NCBI GenBank assembly: GCA_039679375.1
Contig: JBDKVA010000112.1
Span: 1-5,605, forward strand
Direction: 5' to 3'
Length of the DNA: 5,605 bases
Origin: JBDKVA01 sp039679375
GTDB lineage: Bacteria; Bacillota; Clostridia; Acetivibrionales; DTU013
In this document: positions 1 to 5,115 of the stretch, in pieces
Position numbering within the stretch: the stretch's first letter is position 1
Layout of the letters: each line of letters starts with the position of its first letter
Notes under the pieces: generated by a model
What the model saw: only the letters and a program-made list of their open reading frames with translations
Told to the model about the DNA's origin: nothing
The model's database searches: none
Position numbers and translations under genes: made by a program

Positions 1-397
1 GCCGGCTGCATTGCTTTCCGGTTTTATCGATAATATCAAAGTCATATAATCTTCCCAGCGGGTGGTTTTCCTCAATATCCAATGTTATCTGCTTAGTCGC
101 TGCCGCAGTTGCTGCCAGTGTGCCGAAAAACTCGGGACCGCTGTCTTTATACTGCACTTCTTCAAATAACAGCACCTGTTTTCGTTTGCCCAATTCGGAT
201 CGCAAGGCTTGTAAGCCTTCATCAAAAATTCGCTTAATGAGGTAATTAAATTTGATTTCTCCGGGAATATTTAATTTGAACGATATTAATGTTGTTTTAT
301 ATTGCTGCAATAACTTTTTCTGCAATGCCGCCCGCTCATCTCTGGCTTTTAAAATATCGTCTAACGTTTGGCATGTTCCCTGATCGATTGCCTTCAT
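1..397 (-). CDS. citX: CitX, apo-citrate lyase phosphoribosyl-dephospho-CoA transferase (5' part, runs off left edge)
   Basis: CitX transfers the 2'-(5''-triphosphoribosyl)-3'-dephospho-CoA precursor to a serine of apo-CitD, giving holo acyl carrier protein; it is cytoplasmic. The first 132 codons are present. They contain RDER near residues 19-22, a segment like the family's 'ISFKLNIPG...RIF..G..AL' (about 38-65), and the diagnostic HPLGRLYDFDI at 112-122, which matches HPLGRLWDIDV of enterobacterial CitX as I recall it. The ATG at 395-397 is preceded by GGGGAGG (405-411) with 7 nt spacing, and the N-terminal length fits the family. CitX is usually about 180 residues, so roughly a quarter is missing, or more if this is a CitX-CitG fusion as in some bacteria. 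It follows citF after a structured 158-nt gap, so its expression may be set lower than that of the structural subunits. Identity is fairly secure from the motif and the neighbours. Confidence 0.9.
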   Translation of the reverse strand, partial: MKAIDQGTCQTLDDILKARDERAALQKKLLQQYKTTLISFKLNIPGEIKFNYLIKRIFDEGLQALRSELGKRKQVLLFEEVQYKDSGPEFFGTLAATAAATKQITLDIEENHPLGRLYDFDIIDKTGKQCSR

Positions 398-440
398 TAG
401 TTCGCCTCCCCGTCTGAATGCGATTTCTCTATCTAGCTAT

Positions 441-470
441 ATCATAGCATCTAACACCCCCAGATAGCAA
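441..470 (-). promoter_or_regulatory. Candidate internal promoter for citX
   Basis: On the minus strand, TTGCTA (470 to 465) and TATGAT (446 to 441) are separated by 18 nt and resemble sigma-70/sigma-A -35 and -10 boxes (4/6 and 5/6 matches). The start would fall roughly 35 nt before the citX start codon, after the weak terminator-like hairpin. The match is only moderate in an AT-rich stretch, so chance is a real alternative. Confidence 0.3.
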
Positions 471-515
471 AATACACAAAATAGATTGCCGCTGGGAACA
501 GTCTACTTTGTGTAT
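469..515 (-). terminator. Possible weak terminator or attenuator between citF and citX
   Basis: In the minus-strand transcript, AUACACAAAGUAG (515 to 503) can pair with CUAUUUUGUGUAU (484 to 472): 13 base pairs with one G-U, around an 18-nt loop. The stem is AU-rich and only about four U residues follow (472-469), so efficient termination is unlikely. Partial read-through would give less CitX than CitDEF, which fits a catalytic accessory enzyme. An RNA-stability or processing role is equally possible. Confidence 0.4.
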
Positions 516-522
516 CTGCACG

Positions 523-547
523 GATTATCTGAGACGATCAGATAACC
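523..547 (-). other. Hairpin just after citF stop
   Basis: In the minus-strand transcript, GGUUAUCUGA pairs with UCAGAUAAUCC through 10 base pairs, including one G-U, around the loop UCGUC. The eight inner pairs (525-532 with 538-545) are perfect. The stem begins 8 nt after the citF stop codon. No U-run follows, so it is not a standard intrinsic terminator. It could protect the citDEF message from 3' decay or be a processing site. Its 5' arm also belongs to the overlapping palindrome at 541-554, so the two structures exclude each other. Confidence 0.55.
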
Positions 548-554
548 GGTTATC
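541..554. repeat. 14-bp perfect palindrome GATAACCGGTTATC
   Basis: GATAACCGGTTATC equals its own reverse complement and sits immediately after the citF stop codon. It could be a protein-binding site, or in RNA a short hairpin (GAUAA-CCGG-UUAUC) that competes with the larger stem at 523-547. Function unknown. Confidence 0.6.
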
Positions 555-555
555 C

Positions 556-2106
556 TTATTCTTCTTCTTTAATTTTTCTGACTACGTCAATGATTGTTCC
601 GTCCCGATATTCGATCAAGGCGATGACTTTGTCTTCGAACTCGATTTTTTCCGGCACGCCCACCAAGGAATAGGCTTCGTTTTTCAGATCTTCGATTGTC
701 CGGACAGGAAGCTTCGCTTTTGTCAAAGATTCCAATAAATCCGGCCGCCTTGGATTTACCGCAATGCCTACTTCGGTAACGACAACATCAATGCTTTCGC
801 CGGGAGTCGTAACGCTGGTTACGCTTTCCCGAATCGTCGGAATTCTGCCCCGCAATAGCGGCGCAACAATGATGGAACATTTTGCTCCCGCCGCGGTATC
901 TACATGTCCACCCGGCGCTCCGCGCAAAATACCGTCGGAACCGACAACGACATTGACATTAAAATTGGTATCGACTTCAAGCGCGCCAAGGATAACAAAA
1001 TCAAGCTTATTGACAAATGCTCCTTTATTAAACGGATTTGCATACTGAGAAGTAGATATCTCAAAATGACGCGGATTGGAATTAACCGATTCAATGGAAG
1101 TCGTGTCAAAATCCTGAGCATCCACAATAGTTCGAATCAGGCCGTCATTTAAAAGATCGATCATCGGTTTGGTGATGCCGCCAATCGCAAAGCCCATCTT
1201 GATATTTTTTTCCTGCATATAAGGTTTCAAAAACCGGGTAACTGCCAATGAGGGACCGCCGCCGCCGGTTTGGAATGAAAATCCATCTTTAAAATATGGC
1301 GTGTTTACCAGTACTTTGGTAGCGGTTTCCGCAATGATCAATTCCCGCGGATCTTCCGTAAACCTTAATAAAGCATTGGCTATTTTTTTCGGATCGCCAA
1401 TTTCATCGACAACAACGACATAATCAACGTCTACTTGTTCAATACTGGGGGGAAAATTCGGATAGTCTACTAAGCAATCGGTAATTACCACCACTTTATC
1501 GGCGTATTTGGCGTCTACCATTGAGTAAGAAAGAACTCCGCAGTTTGCTTTTCCGCCTTTGCCCCGTGCGTTTCCGCAGGCATCGGAGGAGGGAGCGCCA
1601 ATGAACGCAACATCAATATGAATATCGCCTGATTCAATAGCACGCACTCTTCCGCCATGGGAACGAATGAGCGCTGCTTTTTTTAAGCGTCCTTTTGAGA
1701 TTGTCTCGCCGATCCGGCCCCTGACGCCGCTGGTGGAAATGCCGGTAATCACTCCATTTTCAATATACTTGACAATCGGATTGTGCGCATCTCCCAGCGA
1801 GCTGGCGCATATCGTAATATCTTTAATACCCAGGGAAGCTATCGTTTCTACAACCATATTGACAATATAGTCTCCATCGCGGAAGTGATGATGAAAAGAA
1901 ATCGTCATTCCATCTTTTAAACCGCATTTTTGAATAGCCTCTTTCAATGTCGGTACCACTTTATCTTGAGCAGGATCAATATATGTCCTGACTGTAGGGC
2001 TGGCTTTTTTATATTCTTTGCCAGTACGATAATACTGACCCTGAAATGCTTCGACGCCATTGACTAGATATTCGTCGGGTATATCCCTGCCCACTTTATT
2101 AATCAT
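556..2106 (-). CDS. citF: CitF, citrate lyase alpha subunit (citrate CoA-transferase)
   Basis: CitF exchanges the acetyl group on the holo-CitD thioester for citrate, releasing acetate and forming citryl-ACP (EC 2.8.3.10). It acts in the cytoplasmic citrate lyase complex used in anaerobic citrate fermentation. The 516-residue protein has the full family length and matches CitF along its whole length: DGMTISFHHHFRDGD (65-79), TSGVRGRIGETISKG (125-139), SHGGRV (149-154), the glycine-rich TGGGGPSLAVTRF (280-292), GGITKPMIDL (309-318), FNVNVVVGSDG (382-392), RGAPGGHVDTA (395-405), IIVAPLLRGRIPT (412-424) and GIAVNPRRP (447-455). The ATG at 2106 shares one base with the citE stop codon (TAATG) and follows GAGGGGG (2114-2120) with 7 nt spacing, so the two genes are translationally coupled. 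I see no frameshift or missing block. A citramalate lyase alpha subunit would look similar, but the CitX and CitT-like neighbours favour citrate. Confidence 0.97.
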   Translation of the reverse strand: MINKVGRDIPDEYLVNGVEAFQGQYYRTGKEYKKASPTVRTYIDPAQDKVVPTLKEAIQKCGLKDGMTISFHHHFRDGDYIVNMVVETIASLGIKDITICASSLGDAHNPIVKYIENGVITGISTSGVRGRIGETISKGRLKKAALIRSHGGRVRAIESGDIHIDVAFIGAPSSDACGNARGKGGKANCGVLSYSMVDAKYADKVVVITDCLVDYPNFPPSIEQVDVDYVVVVDEIGDPKKIANALLRFTEDPRELIIAETATKVLVNTPYFKDGFSFQTGGGGPSLAVTRFLKPYMQEKNIKMGFAIGGITKPMIDLLNDGLIRTIVDAQDFDTTSIESVNSNPRHFEISTSQYANPFNKGAFVNKLDFVILGALEVDTNFNVNVVVGSDGILRGAPGGHVDTAAGAKCSIIVAPLLRGRIPTIRESVTSVTTPGESIDVVVTEVGIAVNPRRPDLLESLTKAKLPVRTIEDLKNEAYSLVGVPEKIEFEDKVIALIEYRDGTIIDVVRKIKEEE

Positions 2107-2996
2107 TATAAGTCCCCCTCGTAAATGCCGGACGCCCTTGCCAGTGTTATTGTCCGTTTTGCTCCTTCAAGCATTGCCACATCCACCATTTGTCCGTCCA
2201 CAGTAAATACGCCTATACCATCCTCTGAATTTGCTTTTAAAGCGCGGATATATTTTTCCGCTTTTTCAATTTCCTTTGGCGTTGGTGCGAAAACTTGATG
2301 CACAATGGGGATTTGTTTCGGACTGATAATAGATTTCCCATCAAAGCCCATTTGTTTAATCAGCTTTACTTCTTTTGTAAAGCCTTCCATATTATCAAGA
2401 TCCGTATATACCGTATCAAAACACATAATTCCCGCTGCTCTGGCAGCAATAACCAGCTGGGCTCTAGCTCCGAGCATTTCAATTCCTTCCGCTGAACGCG
2501 TTGTATGCATCGTCCGCATATAGTCGCCTGCTCCAATGGCAATTCCCATCAGCCGTTCACTGCATTTGGCTATGTTATAGGCGTTGATTACACCCAGTGG
2601 AGTTTCCACAGCAGCCATCATCAATGTTTTCCCTACTGGAACATTAAATTCTTTTTCTGCCTTTTCAATCTCTTTTTCCACCACCAGGATATCTTCCGGC
2701 GTTTCCGTCTTCGGTAAGCGCAGCGTATCCGCTCCCGCGGCAACCGCGGCTCTGACATCTTCTTTGGCATGAGGAGTATCCCAGCCATTAATACGAACCA
2801 CACGTTCTATCCCTCGGTAATCAATCGTCTTCAATGCATTATACAGGGATATTCTGGCAGAATCCTTTTGATTTTCCGCCACGGCGTCCTCTAAATCAAA
2901 TATAATGGAATCGGGTTTATATACATAAGCATCTTTTATTAAGCTGGCTCGCTGTGCATTCAGAAACATCATCGTGCGGCGTAATCTGTTTTTCAT
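2106..2996 (-). CDS. citE: CitE, citrate lyase beta subunit (citryl-ACP lyase)
   Basis: CitE cleaves citryl-ACP into oxaloacetate and acetyl-ACP (EC 4.1.3.34) using a Mg-dependent TIM-barrel fold of the HpcH/HpaI-CitE type. From the ATG at 2996 the protein is 296 residues, the normal length. It shows RRTMMF (6-11), FDLEDAVA (33-40), VVRINGWDTP (66-75), RLPKTET (93-99), ETPLG (131-135, the expected metal-binding Glu), GAGDYM (155-160, with the expected metal-binding Asp) and GFDGKSIISPKQI (217-229). Two sites are unusual: the common PGxN loop after MMF is NAQR here, and the common GAEDY reads GAGDY. A GTG at 3014 would add six residues, but it lies upstream of the Shine-Dalgarno site, so ATG 2996 is preferred. 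The gene overlaps citD and citF by one base each (TAATG). A citramalyl-specific lyase is an alternative, less likely from context. Confidence 0.95.
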   Translation of the reverse strand: MKNRLRRTMMFLNAQRASLIKDAYVYKPDSIIFDLEDAVAENQKDSARISLYNALKTIDYRGIERVVRINGWDTPHAKEDVRAAVAAGADTLRLPKTETPEDILVVEKEIEKAEKEFNVPVGKTLMMAAVETPLGVINAYNIAKCSERLMGIAIGAGDYMRTMHTTRSAEGIEMLGARAQLVIAARAAGIMCFDTVYTDLDNMEGFTKEVKLIKQMGFDGKSIISPKQIPIVHQVFAPTPKEIEKAEKYIRALKANSEDGIGVFTVDGQMVDVAMLEGAKRTITLARASGIYEGDL

Positions 2997-3292
2997 TACA
3001 TTTTCCTCCCCCACGGCAAATTTTCAACAATCTCCGCGGCACGAAAAACGGCACATTCCACTCTCGCTTTAATAGTACAGTCCAGCGCTCCCTTATCGAC
3101 AACACTGATTTTGGCATTTTCAACGTCTAATCGCTTCAGGGTTTCTAAAACCACGGTTTTGATTTGCTTGCCGTACTGTCCCATCACATTGCTGCTGAGA
3201 GTCAGTTCAATACCGTTACTGCCGGGTTCGATTGCAATTTGCGCATCACTTGATTCCAAAGTTCCCGCGATTGCGCTTTTTTTTAGTATCAT
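2996..3292 (-). CDS. citD: CitD, citrate lyase acyl carrier protein (gamma subunit)
   Basis: CitD carries the phosphoribosyl-dephospho-CoA arm to which acetyl and citryl groups are attached in turn during the lyase cycle. From the ATG at 3292 the product is 98 residues, the usual size. AGTLESSD at residues 9-16 places Ser14 exactly where the prosthetic group is attached in Klebsiella CitD. DKGALDC at 66-72 is the second family signature. A GTG at 3304 would extend it by four residues, but it overlaps the Shine-Dalgarno site and would shift the serine to position 18, so ATG 3292 is chosen. The stop codon overlaps the citE start. A 100-nt gap separates it from the transporter upstream. No citC lies directly before it, unlike the common citCDEF order. 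Confidence 0.96.
   Translation of the reverse strand: MILKKSAIAGTLESSDAQIAIEPGSNGIELTLSSNVMGQYGKQIKTVVLETLKRLDVENAKISVVDKGALDCTIKARVECAVFRAAEIVENLPWGRKM
3005..3012 (-). promoter_or_regulatory. citE ribosome binding site inside citD
   Basis: GGGGGAGG lies 8 nt before the ATG at 2996, inside the end of citD. A start at GTG 3014 would place this site within the coding region, so it decides the start at 2996. Confidence 0.7.
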
Positions 3293-3392
3293 TTTGTACT
3301 CCACCTTCTTTTTTATGATGTTTAAATGCTAACCCCGTCAAGATTGAACAAGGCTGGCACTTTTTTAATACGCTTTAAACAAACTATACATA
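3293..3392 (-). promoter_or_regulatory. Transporter-citD gap with a weak promoter candidate
   Basis: This 100-nt gap has no gene and no convincing terminator for the minus strand. A TTGACG (3341 to 3336) and a CATAAA 18 nt downstream resemble -35 and -10 boxes, but the start would fall within or next to the citD Shine-Dalgarno site, leaving almost no leader. GTTTAAA (3320-3326) and TTTAAAC (3374-3380) form a loose inverted repeat. Read-through from the transporter is the simplest explanation for citD expression. Confidence 0.25.
3299..3306 (-). promoter_or_regulatory. citD ribosome binding site
   Basis: AGGTGGAG lies 6 nt before the ATG at 3292. The alternative GTG at 3304 is within this site, which supports the shorter 98-residue CitD. 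Confidence 0.65.
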
Positions 3393-4838
3393 TCACCAAA
3401 ACCCGAGTATTTTCCACCAGATGCTGCCAATTCCCACCCAAATGACCAAATGGGTAATGGATGTCAGAAAACCTAATTTCCACCAGGTTCCCTGATCAAC
3501 ATAACCAGCGCCAAAATACAAAGGTGCCGGTCCGGTACTATAATGAGTCAATCCGGCGCACAGACTGGAAAGATAACCGAGTGACAGAGCCGCCAAAAGA
3601 CTTGGAACACCTGCCGTAACCGCGACTGCGATGAAGGCGGCATACATGGCGCTTACATGAGCCGACAAGCTGGCAAAGCCGTAATGGGAATACATGTAAG
3701 CAACAAGTAAAATGGCCAGAGCATAAAATCCGCTGATCCCGCTAATCTCGGTGCTCACTCCCGTGGCAAACCAGGCGATAAAACCGACCTTAACCAAAGA
3801 TCCCGCCAATCCGAGTACGATGCTGGCCCAAACGAAAGTATCCCAGGCTGTTTTTTCTGTGGCTACATCATTCCAGTCCAATACCTCCGTAATCAGCAGG
3901 ACACAAATGGCCGCTAAGGCGATAATCACCGTATCAAGGCCAGTGTACTGGGATGTTGACCAAAAAACAAGCGATAAAATAAAGACAACCAGCATGACCT
4001 TTTCCGCAAATGAGGGTGAACCCATTTTTCTAAGTTCTTCTGCTGCCATCACACGAGCCTCCGGCGTTTGCTTCAATTCCGGCGGGTATACGGCATACAG
4101 AATGAGAGGAATCACGATTAGGGACAACAGAGCCGGTACAATAGCGCCCATGAGCCAAGTGCCCCAGGATATTTGCACATTCAAGGTCGTACTTGCCAAT
4201 TCGGCAACCATTGGATTAGCTGCCATCGCTGTCATAAAAGTCGCGGAAGTAACGGCATTGCATTGAAAAACAGACTGGATCAAAAAAGCACCGATCTTGC
4301 GCGATGTTTCTCCCGGCTCTGATTTAAAGGTTGAACAGAGACTCCTAACGATAGGAAAAAGAACACTGCCGGCTCGCGCCGTGTTAGACGGGACGGCAGG
4401 CGCCATGATCAAATCACTTAATGACAGAGCATACGCCAGTTTTATTGTTTTGTCACCGAAAGCTTTTGTAAGTAAAAAGGCGATGCGCCGGCCCAGCCCG
4501 GTTTTAATAAAGCCGCGGGCATAAATAAAGGCCGATACGATTAACCATGTATTGGAGTTACTGAAATACCCCAAAGCCTCTTTAGCCGAAACAATGTTAG
4601 TCAAAACAACTGCCACAAAACTGATGAGCGCGATCGCACCGGTGCTCATCGGCTGAGCAACAAAAGCAATGATCGTGCCTAGGAAAATAGCGAACAGATG
4701 CCAAGCCTGCGGCTTAAGTCCAATGGGAGTCGGCACAAACCACACGGCCAAAACAATGCCGACAATCAACAAGGAATAAAACCGCCGATGACTCATTCCC
4801 AAGATATCCTTCTTTTTTACTGTACTGATATCGGACAT
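3393..4838 (-). CDS. DASS/SLC13-family di/tricarboxylate transporter, CitT-like
   Basis: This is a 481-residue inner-membrane transporter of the divalent anion:sodium symporter family, in the subgroup of E. coli CitT and the chloroplast 2-oxoglutarate/malate translocator. It probably imports citrate, possibly in exchange for succinate or another dicarboxylate. Seen in the sequence: a short polar N-terminus; many hydrophobic segments, for example about 20-38, 47-62, 66-82, 94-110, 225-251, 280-294, 302-318, 335-350, 371-385, 398-423 and 455-478; GLGRRIAFLL (114-123); APAVPSNTARAG (146-157), with the conserved SNT anion-binding motif; HYGFASLSAH (385-394); and THYSTGPAPLYFGAGYV (431-447), which occupies the second motif position, where CitT has a related TGP sequence. 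The ATG at 4838 follows GAGGGGGG (4848-4855) with 9 nt spacing. As first gene of the operon it lies next to the control region. Family is clear. Citrate as substrate, and antiport rather than sodium symport, are inferred from context. Confidence 0.88.
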   Translation of the reverse strand: MSDISTVKKKDILGMSHRRFYSLLIVGIVLAVWFVPTPIGLKPQAWHLFAIFLGTIIAFVAQPMSTGAIALISFVAVVLTNIVSAKEALGYFSNSNTWLIVSAFIYARGFIKTGLGRRIAFLLTKAFGDKTIKLAYALSLSDLIMAPAVPSNTARAGSVLFPIVRSLCSTFKSEPGETSRKIGAFLIQSVFQCNAVTSATFMTAMAANPMVAELASTTLNVQISWGTWLMGAIVPALLSLIVIPLILYAVYPPELKQTPEARVMAAEELRKMGSPSFAEKVMLVVFILSLVFWSTSQYTGLDTVIIALAAICVLLITEVLDWNDVATEKTAWDTFVWASIVLGLAGSLVKVGFIAWFATGVSTEISGISGFYALAILLVAYMYSHYGFASLSAHVSAMYAAFIAVAVTAGVPSLLAALSLGYLSSLCAGLTHYSTGPAPLYFGAGYVDQGTWWKLGFLTSITHLVIWVGIGSIWWKILGFW

Positions 4839-4878
4839 ATCTACATTCCCCCCTCTAAAATTTTCTCCCCAATGTCTC

Positions 4879-4890
4879 CAGTGATCACTG
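4879..4890. promoter_or_regulatory. 12-bp palindrome CAGTGATCACTG, possible operator
   Basis: CAGTGATCACTG is a perfect palindrome about 40 bp before the transporter start codon, in the likely leader of the operon. As RNA its loop would be too tight for a strong hairpin, so a DNA-binding site is the better guess. The binding protein is unknown. Confidence 0.4.
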
Positions 4891-4900
4891 ATTAACGAAG

Positions 4901-4917
4901 CGCGAATATATGTCGCG
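4901..4917. promoter_or_regulatory. CGCGA-N7-TCGCG dyad, possible operator
   Basis: Two 5-bp GC-rich arms flank the AT core ATATATG, standing out in an AT-rich region. The dyad lies just downstream of the candidate TAAAAT -10 box on the minus strand, so a bound protein would cover the likely transcription start. It is not a textbook T-N11-A LysR box. Confidence 0.4.
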
Positions 4918-5046
4918 GTATTTTAGGAAGTACTCCAATAAGAACATAAAAGTAAAATGTATTTGAAATATTAAATAATTTTGTATATTCAGCATTGTTT
5001 CGTTCTTATTATTGTTATATCATGAAGAGGTAAATAGGTCTAATAC

Positions 5047-5066
5047 TATAATATATATATATTATA
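5047..5066. repeat. 20-bp AT-only palindrome
   Basis: The stretch is a perfect palindrome made only of A and T, beginning TATAAT and centred between 5056 and 5057. TACTATA (5044-5050) and TATAGTA (5079-5085) form a wider inverted repeat across it. It may be a promoter core for the regulator, a regulator-binding site or an easily melted tract. Alternating AT sequences are often palindromic by composition alone. Confidence 0.45.
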
Positions 5067-5101
5067 TATGATTTATCCTATAGTAATGGACGAAATTGAA
5101 T

Positions 5102-5108
5102 AGGAGGG
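5102..5108 (+). promoter_or_regulatory. Ribosome binding site fixing the TTG start of the LysR gene
   Basis: AGGAGGG ends 7 nt before the TTG at 5116. An in-frame TAG at 5101-5103 excludes any earlier start, and the next in-frame starts would cut into the helix-turn-helix domain. Confidence 0.8.
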
Positions 5109-5115
5109 AACAGCC

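Larger units (their letters stand above)
398..555 (-). other. Structured citF-citX intergenic spacer
   Basis: This 158-nt stretch has no open reading frame that looks real. It carries a 14-bp palindrome, two hairpin-forming inverted repeats, a small dyad GCTAT-ATC-ATAGC (436-448) and the citX ribosome binding site. CAGATA or its complement TATCTG occurs four times (461-466, 513-518, 526-531, 539-544), so several alternative RNA pairings are possible. By contrast, the citDEF junctions have no spacer at all. The spacer is a reasonable place for partial termination, RNA processing or a secondary promoter; which of these applies cannot be read from the sequence. Confidence 0.6.
4839..5115. promoter_or_regulatory. 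Divergent control region between the cit operon and the LysR gene
   Basis: This 277-bp non-coding stretch must hold the promoters of both the minus-strand operon and the plus-strand regulator. It is AT-rich, especially 4940-5100. It contains a 12-bp palindrome (4879-4890), a CGCGA-N7-TCGCG dyad (4901-4917), a distant inverted repeat AATAAGAAC/GTTCTTATT (4937-4945 and 5002-5010) and a 20-bp AT palindrome (5047-5066). For the operon, the best -10 I see is TAAAAT (4925 to 4920), with no good -35, as is common for activator-dependent promoters. For the regulator, TATAAT (5047-5052) and TATAGT (5079-5084) are candidate -10 boxes without clear -35 partners. I did not find a good ATAA-N7-TTAT (CcpC-type) box or a catabolite-response element. 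Confidence 0.65.

Noticed and set aside
508..738. 76-codon plus-strand open frame covering the citF end
   Set aside because: It overlaps the conserved CitF C-terminus and the hairpin spacer, and its product is low-complexity and phenylalanine-rich with no family resemblance.
764..1048. Plus-strand open frames inside citF, citE and the transporter (for example 764-1048, 1667-1870, 3751-4266)
   Set aside because: They lie opposite well-matched conserved genes, have no recognisable domains and are explained as antisense shadows.
2997..3014. GTG at 3014 as the citE start
   Set aside because: The Shine-Dalgarno site would then lie inside the gene; the ATG at 2996 has proper spacing and gives the usual N-terminus.
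2917..3123. 68-codon minus-strand open frame across the citD-citE junction
   Set aside because: It is a frame-shifted reading of two genes whose true frames are certain.
3353..3370. TGGCAC followed by a T-run, resembling a sigma-54 -24/-12 element or a plus-strand terminator
   Set aside because: The -12 GC is missing, it is on the wrong strand for the operon, and no hairpin precedes the T-run.
4841..4846. ATG-TAG start-stop pair just before the transporter start
   Set aside because: It is too close to the Shine-Dalgarno site for efficient initiation and is likely chance.
4996..5010. TTGTTTCGTTCTTA as a catabolite-response element
   Set aside because: It has the central CG but does not fit the TGNAANCG...CA pattern at the flanks.
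5048..5065. ATAA...TTAT as a CcpC-type LysR box
   Set aside because: The arms are 10 nt apart rather than the 7 nt of the known CcpC site, and the match arises from an alternating AT tract.
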